In this document: positions 1 through 4,997 of the stretch, piece by piece
Numbering within the stretch: position 1 is the first letter of the stretch
Layout: each line of letters opens with the position of its first letter
Notes under the pieces: generated by a model
What the model saw: the letters and a program-made list of their open reading frames with translations, nothing else
What the model was told of the DNA's origin: nothing
The model's database searches: none
Position numbers and translations under genes: made by a program
Assembly (NCBI GenBank): GCA_031283825.1
Contig: JAITAZ010000416.1
Span: forward strand, 1 to 5,104
Reading direction: 5' to 3'
Length of the DNA: 5,104 nucleotides
Source of the DNA: Planctomycetaceae bacterium
GTDB lineage: Bacteria; Planctomycetota; Planctomycetia; Pirellulales; Thermoguttaceae

Positions 1-48
1 GCTGCCCTTTCAGGGCGTAGGAATTGTTTCTTGCGCGTGAACGATTAC
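1..48 (-). repeat. REP-like element, copy 1
   Basis: Read on the minus strand, this segment starts with GTAATCGTTCAC at 48-37. It continues through an A-rich stretch and ends in CCTACGCCCTGAAAGGGC. The head GCCCT-TTC-AGGGC (4-16) can form a 5-bp stem with a 3-base loop. The same order of motifs recurs at 4695-4743 and in both arms of 4797-4884, so this is a copy of a dispersed intergenic repeat. It lies beyond the 3' end of the ExbB-like gene and touches the window edge, so it may be incomplete. Its function is unknown. The size and palindromic head resemble REP/BIME-type repeats. Confidence 0.75.
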
Positions 49-123
49 AAATAAAGTCTTTCATAAAAAATGCATCCCAAAATTTAAAACTAACAAAGCA
101 TTAGAGACGTTTAGTTTAAAATC

Positions 124-179
124 TGTTTGAAAAGACTCAAGAGTAATGTCTTTGAGTCGTTAATCTCCGATTTCAAACA
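124..179. other. nested inverted repeat 3' of the ExbB-like gene
   Basis: TGTTTGAAA (124-132) and TTTCAAACA (171-179) are a perfect 9-base inverted repeat. They enclose a second one, GACTCAA (134-140) with TTGAGTC (152-158). A third arm, CTTTGAGTC (197-205), repeats the right inner arm and could compete for pairing. The block lies within 121 bases downstream of the ExbB-like stop codon. It may shape the 3' end of that transcript or be a decayed repeat. Confidence 0.55.
134..158 (-). terminator. possible weak intrinsic terminator of the operon
   Basis: On the minus strand a 7-bp stem (GACTCAA / TTGAGTC, 11-base loop) is followed directly by TTTT and then a T-rich stretch. It sits about 90 bases after the stop codon of the ExbB-like gene, where the operon transcript should end. 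The stem has only three G:C pairs and the T-run is short, so termination would be weak. Confidence 0.35.
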
Positions 180-244
180 ACGATGTCAATTATGTCCTTT
201 GAGTCTTTTTGGTCTCTTAAAAAATCACGCCTGAATATTACTTC

Positions 245-1117
245 TTATTTTTTCTTCAAAAAACTTCTTTTAATTGGATTTAATACTTGCTCGACAACGA
301 TAGTCGTTTCTGAAACGATAGATGCAATTCGTCCTGATAGAATCGAATGTAAACCAAGCGCAGGTAACGCAACGATTAGTCCTTGCACCGTCGTAATCAA
401 CGCAAGATATATTCCTTCCGCTAGATCCGTTGGTTTCGCTGCTCCGCCAGATTCGGCTAGACGCTGGAACGCTATAATCATACCAACTACCGTGCCAAGT
501 AAGCCAAGCATCGGAGTAATATTGCCAATAACATTCAAATACTCAATTTTTCTATACAATCTTGACGCTTCCTCCTCCAACGTATTTTCAGCGTCTTTTT
601 CTACCGCTTCCCAGCCAAATTCAAACCCTCTCATGCCGGCAAGCAAAACCTTAGCTAAAAAACTTTGATTCTCTTGACAAGATTGCATCGCAACCCCCAA
701 CTGACCCTGCGAAAGTTGTTGCAATACCGCATCTGCAAATTCCTTCGGCATTATCAAATCACGACGAACCGTAAACAGAAATTCAATCACTATCGCCACC
801 GCAACAAACGAAAGAAAAATAATAATATAACCAATAATTCCGCCAGCTTTCAAAAGTCCCAAAAATGTTATCGATTTTTTGGAATATTCTACGACAGAAT
901 TATCATTTTTATTTTTATCGTTATCGTTATCGTTGTTATTGTTGTCAACGCTTTGTTTGTCGTTGTTATTTTTAACAGATGATTTTGAATTTAAATCAAT
1001 CAAATCAGATTCGCCGCTCGACACCGCCGCTGCAACTCTAATTCCAACTTTATAATCTGCCGGAATAATTGTCCAAAAAACTAATAAAATCGCGATTAAA
1101 TATAATATTCGTAACAT
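245..1117 (-). CDS. MotA/TolQ/ExbB-family proton-channel subunit
   Basis: This 290-residue inner-membrane protein belongs to the family whose channels couple the proton gradient to work across the envelope (ExbB, TolQ, MotA). Residues 4-20 are a hydrophobic leader, possibly a signal peptide ending near VAAAV (29-32). Residues 49-73 are an Asn/Asp/Lys-rich linker. Three membrane segments follow at about 93-115, 195-217 and 237-258. The signature GLLGTVVGM (205-213) and LALITTVQGL (238-247) mark the last two helices. Their threonines (T209, T242/T243) match the positions of conserved pore threonines in ExbB/TolQ; this alignment is by eye. The leader plus linker makes it longer than E. coli ExbB, as is common in planctomycetes. 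The ATG lies 12 bases after the preceding stop and has no clear Shine-Dalgarno, so translational coupling is plausible. No ExbD/TolR partner follows. The family call is firm, but ExbB versus TolQ cannot be decided. Confidence 0.92.
   Translation of the reverse strand: MLRILYLIAILLVFWTIIPADYKVGIRVAAAVSSGESDLIDLNSKSSVKNNNDKQSVDNNNNDNDNDKNKNDNSVVEYSKKSITFLGLLKAGGIIGYIIIFLSFVAVAIVIEFLFTVRRDLIMPKEFADAVLQQLSQGQLGVAMQSCQENQSFLAKVLLAGMRGFEFGWEAVEKDAENTLEEEASRLYRKIEYLNVIGNITPMLGLLGTVVGMIIAFQRLAESGGAAKPTDLAEGIYLALITTVQGLIVALPALGLHSILSGRIASIVSETTIVVEQVLNPIKRSFLKKK
899..973 (-). repeat. low-complexity tract coding for an Asn/Asp-rich linker
   Basis: This in-gene tract encodes residues 49-73 of the ExbB-like protein, almost entirely Asn, Asp and Lys. 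It includes three perfect tandem hexamers TTATCG at 915-932 (GATAAC codon pairs in the reading frame). Such hexamers can expand or contract by replication slippage without breaking the frame, changing the linker length between leader and first channel helix. Confidence 0.75.
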
Positions 1118-1129
1118 ATCAATATCGTT

Positions 1130-1849
1130 TTAAACTTTTACAAGATTTTCTCCGCACACAATCCCACTTGCCGGATCAATTGCAATCCCGCGAGTCATGT
1201 TACAAAGCACGTCGAGAATTGCAATCAAAGTGTTAGGATCAATTCGCTCATTTTCAAGATCGTTATCAGTAATTTCCATTCTTGTCTCGCCAAAAAGACA
1301 CTTTTTATACGAAGTCGGATCAAAATGAAATCTCGGACGATTCGTAGAATTATTACTGGGTAAATTTTCGTTACGATAATTCTGTTTAATTTTTTTCATA
1401 TCCGAAATAGTCGCCTTTTCAACAACCCGATCCATCGGAGACGTAAACTGTAATTCAGGTTTTTTTATCGTTTTGAATACAGCCGTTCCCGCAACTTGCT
1501 CAAAATGCAACACGCTATAACGCGCGGCAAATTTTTTCGCTTTACGCAACAACTCGCGTTCCCTTAACGGACAATCTTTACTTATCGTAACAAAAAGTGC
1601 TTCGCTTTCCGTTAGTACAATTTCGCCCTCAGAATATACTATCTCAATTGCCGCGTGATCCTCGTAAGACGCAATAGTAATTGCTTCCATAGAATTGTCT
1701 TTGCCTATTTTTTTGTCAAGAATAGAAAAACATCCGACATGAGAGTCGAAATTTTTACGCACTTCGGCAAATTGCGGTCGCATCTCCGGCTCAAACAACA
1801 CAAAATACGTTTCGCGCCATGCGTATCTTTCATCGTCAAATAGCGTCAT
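1130..1849 (-). CDS. conserved hypothetical protein, probably planctomycete-specific
   Basis: This is a 239-residue protein of unknown function with no signal peptide or membrane segment, so probably cytoplasmic. It begins LFDDERYAWRETYFVLF (3-19), has an acidic stretch with a short hydrophobic beta-like run (54-72) and a basic segment RERELLRKAKKFAAR (96-110) followed by VLHFEQ (113-118). A polar middle (about 150-180) precedes a helical-looking C-terminus (200-239). I recall similar openings from planctomycete hypothetical proteins, with no assigned role; this is memory only. The frame is open upstream to a TTG at 1894, but the ATG at 1849 is preferred: GGAG lies six bases before it, and the extra 15 codons fall partly inside an intergenic repeat. 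It is 12 bases upstream of the ExbB-like gene, so the two are probably co-transcribed. A link to envelope energy coupling is suggested only by position. Confidence 0.82.
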   Translation of the reverse strand: MTLFDDERYAWRETYFVLFEPEMRPQFAEVRKNFDSHVGCFSILDKKIGKDNSMEAITIASYEDHAAIEIVYSEGEIVLTESEALFVTISKDCPLRERELLRKAKKFAARYSVLHFEQVAGTAVFKTIKKPELQFTSPMDRVVEKATISDMKKIKQNYRNENLPSNNSTNRPRFHFDPTSYKKCLFGETRMEITDNDLENERIDPNTLIAILDVLCNMTRGIAIDPASGIVCGENLVKV

Positions 1850-1855
1850 TGAAAT

Positions 1856-1859
1856 CTCC
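1856..1859 (-). promoter_or_regulatory. Shine-Dalgarno that fixes the start of the hypothetical gene
   Basis: GGAG on the minus strand lies six bases upstream of the ATG at 1849-1847, good spacing for ribosome binding. No comparable motif precedes the in-frame TTG at 1894. It is the only convincing Shine-Dalgarno of the three genes. The ExbB-like and TPR genes have none, which is not rare in planctomycetes. Confidence 0.65.
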
Positions 1860-1876
1860 GGTTGAAATGTGGGAAA

Positions 1877-1906
1877 TTTATACAACTCGCACAATGATTT
1901 TCGGCG
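1877..1906 (+). repeat. intergenic repeat family 2, copy A
   Basis: This 30-base unit (TTTATACAACTCG... ATGATTTTCGGCG) matches copy A' at 1989-2018 in 27 of 30 positions. Its ATGATTTTCGG core (1894-1904) also matches the inverted cores of copies B and B'. It lies between the candidate promoter and the ATG of the hypothetical gene, so it would be in the 5' leader, or an operator just past the transcription start. Confidence 0.7.
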
Positions 1907-1911
1907 TCAAG

Positions 1912-1940
1912 AATGTAAAAGCCGGTTTTCCGACAGTCAA
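1912..1940 (-). promoter_or_regulatory. candidate sigma-70-type promoter for the hypothetical/ExbB-like operon
   Basis: On the minus strand TTGACT (1940-1935) and TACATT (1917-1912) are separated by exactly 17 bases and match the -35 and -10 consensus in five and four of six positions. Transcription would begin near 1905, giving a leader of about 55 bases before the ATG at 1849. The spacer includes a small GTCGG-AAAA-CCGGC inverted repeat. Repeat copies A and B flank the promoter in opposite orientation, as an operator pair might. Confidence 0.4.
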
Positions 1941-1943
1941 TTA

Positions 1944-1978
1944 GGCGGCTCTAACCGAAATTCATGCGTGCAGTTTAA
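1944..1978 (-). repeat. intergenic repeat family 2, copy B
   Basis: This 35-base unit starts GGCGGCTC, has core CCGAAATTCAT and ends GCAGTTTAA on the + strand. Copy B' (2223-2260) differs by two substitutions and three gap positions. It lies immediately upstream of the candidate -35 box. Its core is a perfect 11-base inverted repeat with the core of A' (1955-1965 against 2006-2016). Confidence 0.7.
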
Positions 1979-1988
1979 AAGAGTCCAG

Positions 1989-2018
1989 TTTATACAACTC
2001 GTACTATGAATTTCGGCG
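1989..2018 (+). repeat. intergenic repeat family 2, copy A'
   Basis: This is the second copy of the A orientation, matching 1877-1906 in 27 of 30 positions. Its core ATGAATTTCGG (2006-2016) faces copy B across a 40-base gap as a perfect 11-base inverted repeat. With B' it brackets the AT-rich stem-loop at 2073-2118. Confidence 0.7.
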
Positions 2019-2072
2019 ATAAAAATTCTAGTAATATTTCAGCATTATTTATAACGACTCATTTCTGCGATA

Positions 2073-2118
2073 TTCTGCGTTTAAATTTGATAAAAATTTT
2101 TATCGCAAAAACGCAGAA
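2073..2118. other. strong AT-rich stem-loop
   Basis: TTCTGCGTTT (2073-2082) and AAACGCAGAA (2109-2118) form a perfect 10-base inverted repeat. Inside it lies a perfect 16-base palindrome, GATAAAAATTTTTATC (2089-2104). TTCTGCG also occurs at 2063-2069, and TGCGATA (2066-2072) can pair with TATCGCA (2101-2107), so alternative folds compete. Neither strand shows a T-run after the stem, so it is not a standard terminator. It may be a protein-binding site, an unwinding element or an RNA structure. Confidence 0.6.
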
Positions 2119-2222
2119 AATTAGGAATACATAATTCGAGGAAATATCGTTACAAAAAATTCCGCTGATATATTACAAATTCTATTCATTACAAAGCTAA
2201 TCTATCGACGGGCGAAATGGCG

Positions 2223-2260
2223 GGCGGCTCAAACCGAAAATTCATGCTCGAGCAGTTTAA
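2223..2260 (-). repeat. intergenic repeat family 2, copy B'
   Basis: This 38-base copy of B starts GGCGGCTC, has core CCGAAAATTCAT (2234-2245) and ends GCAGTTTAA. It contains a perfect palindrome TGCTCGAGCA (2245-2254) that copy B lacks. It ends only seven bases from the stop codon of the TPR gene, so it would be in that transcript's 3' end. Confidence 0.7.
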
Positions 2261-2267
2261 CATTATT

Positions 2268-4454
2268 TCAATCGGGAGTCCATAGTTTTGATTTTGTTTG
2301 TTCTGTTGGTTGAGTATTATTTGAGTTGATATTATCGGGCGTCCAGAGTTCGGTTGTTTTTTGATTTGAAGCGTTTTGTGCGGCGATTTTTTCGTCGTCT
2401 GGAGTTTTTTCTTTTGGTTGAATTAATCCGAGTTGTGCTAGCAACATGTAAAAATCTCTCATTATTTTTTCGTTTGATCCGTGTCGAGTAATGACATGTT
2501 TTATTGCGTCTTCAACATAACTATGTTGATTTAGAACCAGTCGAATAGGGATTTCGTGCATATACCAGATTGCGTCGTTTGAATTGCTCAATACGGCTTC
2601 GTTTTTTGCTTTACTGATAAGTTTTAGGGATTCTTCTAATTTGTTTTCTGAATTTTTAACTTTTATCAATTTATCGTAGGCGAGCAATCGGCTTTCTGAA
2701 TCAATTTCTGTTATGGGGCGATTTAATATTTCTTCCGCGAATATTCTATTGCATTTATTTTCATTGTAGATTGCTACGTACATAAAAGCGTTGGTAAGGA
2801 CGTTGTTTGATAATTTTTTGACGTCAATTCTATGCCAGCGGGTGATAGGCAGATTGTTTAGGAAATTTAGTTGTTCTTTTTCATTTTCTTCAGGAACTTG
2901 GATTGTATCGAGTAGTTGGAAGCCTAATTTTTGTCGTAGAATATTAGCGAATTTTGTTGTTGACCAATTTTCTATTATTGTATCTATATTTTGTTCCATG
3001 AAATTCACCAAGCCGAGAGTTCTGGCTCGGTATGATGGATTTTTTACGGCTTCGATAGGAGTATTATTTCCGAGCGATTCGAATGTGTAATTTAGCCATT
3101 GCGGTGCAAAGACATTTTCGTAGTATTGTTCGTATAATTTATTTTGCGTTTCGGCGTTGATTTCGCGGTTTGGCGGCAATACGAATTTTGGAAAGAGCTG
3201 GTCTGTTGATCTGACGTAATTTTCAGCTGTTTGGGTTTTAGCGAAATTTGTTATCAGCAGGTCTCCGAGAATTTGTTTGAGTATGATTTCGAGATTTTTT
3301 TGTTCGGGTTTTCGTAAACTTGCGATTTCGATTCGTGCGTTTTTATCGGTTTCTTTTCCGAACAGGAAGCAGATAGCTAATTGGTATGGTATATTTTCGG
3401 CGGTTAATTCGATGTCTTCGGGCGGCGCGGGTCGAGTTAGGATTTTGAAAATTCCTTTGGGCGGGACTTGATTAAGTTTTGAAAAAGTTGACAAATCGTA
3501 GGGAATAACAACAGCGAGTTGCGAAGAGAGTAATTTTTCGTGAACGGAGTTTACGTCGGTGATTTGGTATTCGGCTAATAGTGCAGAGTCGGGTTCTCCG
3601 AGCAGGTTTTTGTTGAATTCGAGTCGTAGCATTTCGGCGTCGGCGGCGTCTTCGATATCGAGTTGCGGATTTGCGATTAAGGATTTGAGCGTGTTGCAAG
3701 CTTCGTCGATTTCAAACATCCAGTATTGTATGACGGCGATATTTTTTTGTAGTTGTATCCAGACGTCCGCGTGTTTTGATATTGATATTAGCGTTGCGAG
3801 AGCTTCGTTCCAGCGCAATTTTGAGAGTTGTTCCATTGCGAGGTCGAATTCTTTTTTTGCGGGGAAGTTATCGGGGTAATTGATGTTAATATTGAGCGAG
3901 CGGAGAGTGAAAGAAATGTCGGTTTTGGAATAAGCGCTGGCGATTATGGATTCGAAGTTATCGCGAAGTTTTTCGTCGGAGCTGAGGTAATACGAGATTC
4001 CGATAGCTGGTGCGATAGCGTTTTGTAGGATAAAATAGTAAGCTAATTCGAATGCGATAAAAAGAACATAAGAATTTAGATTATCGTTAGAATTGAAATT
4101 TTCGCAAAGATTGACGAGAGTTCCGATAGCTTCTTTATTATAACCGCATGCTGCGGCTGACAGTATATATTCGCAGATAGCGATGGTATCGTTAGGAAAT
4201 TCTTTGACGAGTGATTTTGCAACGTCGAAGGCGAGTTGTGTTTTTCCGCTTGCGCGAAAGAAACGCAATTTTACGCTGATTAGTTCGAGGTTATTGGGGA
4301 ATTTTCGTTGTGCTTCTTCGATTCGGGCGAGTGCCGCGTCGAATTGTCGGGTGTTAAACAATTTGGTTATTTCTTGGATTTCTTCATTTAGTTGTCGTTG
4401 TTCGTCATTATTCGCGTTTGGGTCATTTTGGTTTATTGGCGTATTATTTGACAT
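2268..4454 (-). CDS. tetratricopeptide-repeat-like protein, planctomycete type
   Basis: This 728-residue, mostly helical protein has no signal peptide. Residues 1-20 are polar and Asn/Asp-rich. Residues 21-120 hold about three TPR-like helix pairs (for example FDAALARIEEAQRKFPNN, 38-55), the usual scaffold for protein-protein contacts. A further helical repeat region runs to about 290. The hydrophobic run 127-157 contains a Glu and reads better as buried helices than as a membrane span. The middle (about 330-545, including RPAPPEDIELTAENIP and LPITRWHRIDVKKLS) resembles, from memory, a planctomycete TPR family of unknown role. The C-terminus is Asn/Gln-rich and carries the pentapeptide LWTPD twice (703-707 and the last five residues). 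The ATG has no Shine-Dalgarno. On the coding strand C-ending codons are favoured, unlike the other two genes. An adaptor or scaffold role is inference. Confidence 0.85.
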   Translation of the reverse strand: MSNNTPINQNDPNANNDEQRQLNEEIQEITKLFNTRQFDAALARIEEAQRKFPNNLELISVKLRFFRASGKTQLAFDVAKSLVKEFPNDTIAICEYILSAAACGYNKEAIGTLVNLCENFNSNDNLNSYVLFIAFELAYYFILQNAIAPAIGISYYLSSDEKLRDNFESIIASAYSKTDISFTLRSLNININYPDNFPAKKEFDLAMEQLSKLRWNEALATLISISKHADVWIQLQKNIAVIQYWMFEIDEACNTLKSLIANPQLDIEDAADAEMLRLEFNKNLLGEPDSALLAEYQITDVNSVHEKLLSSQLAVVIPYDLSTFSKLNQVPPKGIFKILTRPAPPEDIELTAENIPYQLAICFLFGKETDKNARIEIASLRKPEQKNLEIILKQILGDLLITNFAKTQTAENYVRSTDQLFPKFVLPPNREINAETQNKLYEQYYENVFAPQWLNYTFESLGNNTPIEAVKNPSYRARTLGLVNFMEQNIDTIIENWSTTKFANILRQKLGFQLLDTIQVPEENEKEQLNFLNNLPITRWHRIDVKKLSNNVLTNAFMYVAIYNENKCNRIFAEEILNRPITEIDSESRLLAYDKLIKVKNSENKLEESLKLISKAKNEAVLSNSNDAIWYMHEIPIRLVLNQHSYVEDAIKHVITRHGSNEKIMRDFYMLLAQLGLIQPKEKTPDDEKIAAQNASNQKTTELWTPDNINSNNTQPTEQTKSKLWTPD
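2271..2351 (-). repeat. duplicated LWTPD motif at the TPR protein C-terminus
   Basis: Residues 702-707 (ELWTPD) and 723-728 (KLWTPD) repeat the same motif, separated by a 15-residue Asn/Thr/Gln-rich linker. The coding DNA of the two LWTPD copies (2334-2348 and 2271-2285) matches at 13 of 15 bases, consistent with a small duplication or selection. A terminal aromatic-Pro-acidic motif on a flexible tail suggests a short linear binding peptide; this is inference. Confidence 0.7.
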
Positions 4455-4577
4455 TTGGTTTTGGGGTGAGGTTTTGATAGACGGTTTGAAAAATAAGTTT
4501 TGTAATTATTCAGCAACATTAGCGTTAATTTGCTTTACCTTTTATTTTATTGAAGTTTATTAAAATTGAGTTTAGGA

Positions 4578-4604
4578 AGTATATCACAAGTAAGTTCATG
4601 TCAT
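4578..4604 (-). promoter_or_regulatory. candidate promoter for the TPR gene
   Basis: On the minus strand TATACT (4583-4578) is a good -10 box, preceded by TGA as an extended -10. ATGACA (4604-4599) matches the -35 consensus in five of six positions, but the spacer is only 15 bases. Transcription would begin near 4571, giving a leader of about 117 bases. The G7 run lies just upstream of the -35. Confidence 0.3.
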
Positions 4605-4652
4605 AGGGGGGGCGTATAAATTGCGAGCGTAATATTTCAGCGTAAAATTTGT

Positions 4653-4663
4653 GTAACTGTTCA
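4653..4663 (+). repeat. isolated GTAACTGTTCA motif related to the REP-like element
   Basis: This 11-base motif differs at one position from GTAACCGTTCA at 4801-4811 and resembles the outer end of every copy of the REP-like element. No GCCCTGAAAGGGC head follows, so it is a remnant or a chance match. Confidence 0.35.
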
Positions 4664-4694
4664 TGGTTTTCCAATTCGGAATTAAAGTATTTTG

Positions 4695-4743
4695 GTAATT
4701 GTTTACGTGAAAAAAGTATCTTCCTTCGCCCTGAAATGGCAGC
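4695..4743 (+). repeat. REP-like element, diverged copy 2
   Basis: This copy begins GTAATTGTTTACGTG, runs through an A-rich stretch and ends CCTTCGCCCTGAAATGGCAGC. The head GCCCTGAAATGGC (4728-4740) has lost one pair of the palindrome. It shares the trailing AGC with copy 1 in the same element orientation. Most differences from copies 1 and 3 are transitions in the outer motif, suggesting an older copy. Confidence 0.6.
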
Positions 4744-4796
4744 GGAAAAAATATTATCGCGAATATTCGTTACAAATATTCATCAATATTAACAAT

Positions 4797-4884
4797 ATTC
4801 GTAACCGTTCACGTTCACAAAAAAAAATCCTACGCCCTGAAAGGGCTTAGGAAATTTTTCTCTTGCAGGTGAATGATTACAAAT
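4797..4884. repeat. REP-like elements, copies 3 and 4 sharing one head
   Basis: Two copies converge on one palindromic head, GCCCT-GAA-AGGGC (4834-4846), extended by TCCTA / TAGGA (4828-4832 and 4848-4852). The left arm starts GTAACCGTTCAC (4801-4812). The right arm reads as GTAATCATTCAC on the minus strand (4880-4869). The outermost 16 bases of each arm (4797-4812 and 4869-4884) match as inverted repeats at 13 positions. The right arm closely matches copy 1 at 1-48 in the same orientation. The whole is an 88-base imperfect palindrome. Confidence 0.75.
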
Positions 4885-4971
4885 TTGTTTTGTTTCTGGG
4901 AACTTCTAAAAACATCATTTAAATTTATTAACTCATGTTACGCAGTATTTGCCCGTCAGTAGGCGGTAATT

Positions 4972-4995
4972 GATCAGGTTGATCACAGATCAGGT
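4972..4995 (+). repeat. short GATCAGGT direct repeats
   Basis: GATCAGGT occurs at 4972-4979 and 4988-4995, with a partial GATCA at 4981-4985 between them. The spacing is irregular (9 and 7 bases). The cluster directly precedes the hairpin string. It could be a small iteron-like binding site or simple local duplication. Confidence 0.45.
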
Positions 4996-4997
4996 AG

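Larger units (their letters stand above)
1895..2267. other. 373-base intergenic region between the TPR gene and the operon
   Basis: No convincing gene is present on either strand. The region holds most of four copies of repeat family 2 in alternating orientation, a candidate minus-strand promoter (1912-1940), and an AT-rich stem-loop (2073-2118). No strong intrinsic terminator for the TPR gene is visible. Strand composition changes sign across this gap: A/C-rich + strand to the left, G/T-rich to the right. Confidence 0.7.

Noticed and set aside
127..157. Residues 127-157 of the TPR protein as a membrane span
   Set aside because: These are residue numbers. The run is interrupted by Glu, Gln and Asn and sits within a helical repeat region, so buried TPR-like helices are more likely.
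183..668. 161-codon open frame on the + strand
   Set aside because: It overlaps the well-supported ExbB-like gene on the opposite strand and its product resembles no family; it is a shadow frame.
1850..1894. N-terminal extension of the hypothetical protein to a TTG at 1894
   Set aside because: The 15 extra codons lie partly inside repeat copy A and have no ribosome-binding site. The ATG at 1849 has GGAG at six bases and fits the remembered family N-terminus.
1877..2260. CRISPR array
   Set aside because: Repeat copies alternate in orientation, spacing is irregular and there are only four; a CRISPR needs direct, evenly spaced repeats.
1895..2267. Confirmed replication origin (oriC)
   Set aside because: No exact TTATCCACA boxes were found. 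TTATACAAC in copies A and A' is only a partial match, and no dnaA, dnaN or similar gene is present. Kept as a hypothesis only.
3472..3699. 75-codon Arg-rich open frame on the minus strand
   Set aside because: It lies wholly inside the TPR gene in another frame; its Arg runs come from GCG-rich codons of that gene.
4183..4563. 126-codon open frame on the + strand over the TPR gene start
   Set aside because: Most of it is antisense to the TPR coding region, its tail is generic hydrophobic AT-rich translation, and no ribosome-binding site was seen.
4606..4612. G7 run as a phase-variable promoter switch
   Set aside because: It is notable in AT-rich DNA, but seven bases is short and it lies just outside a weakly supported promoter.
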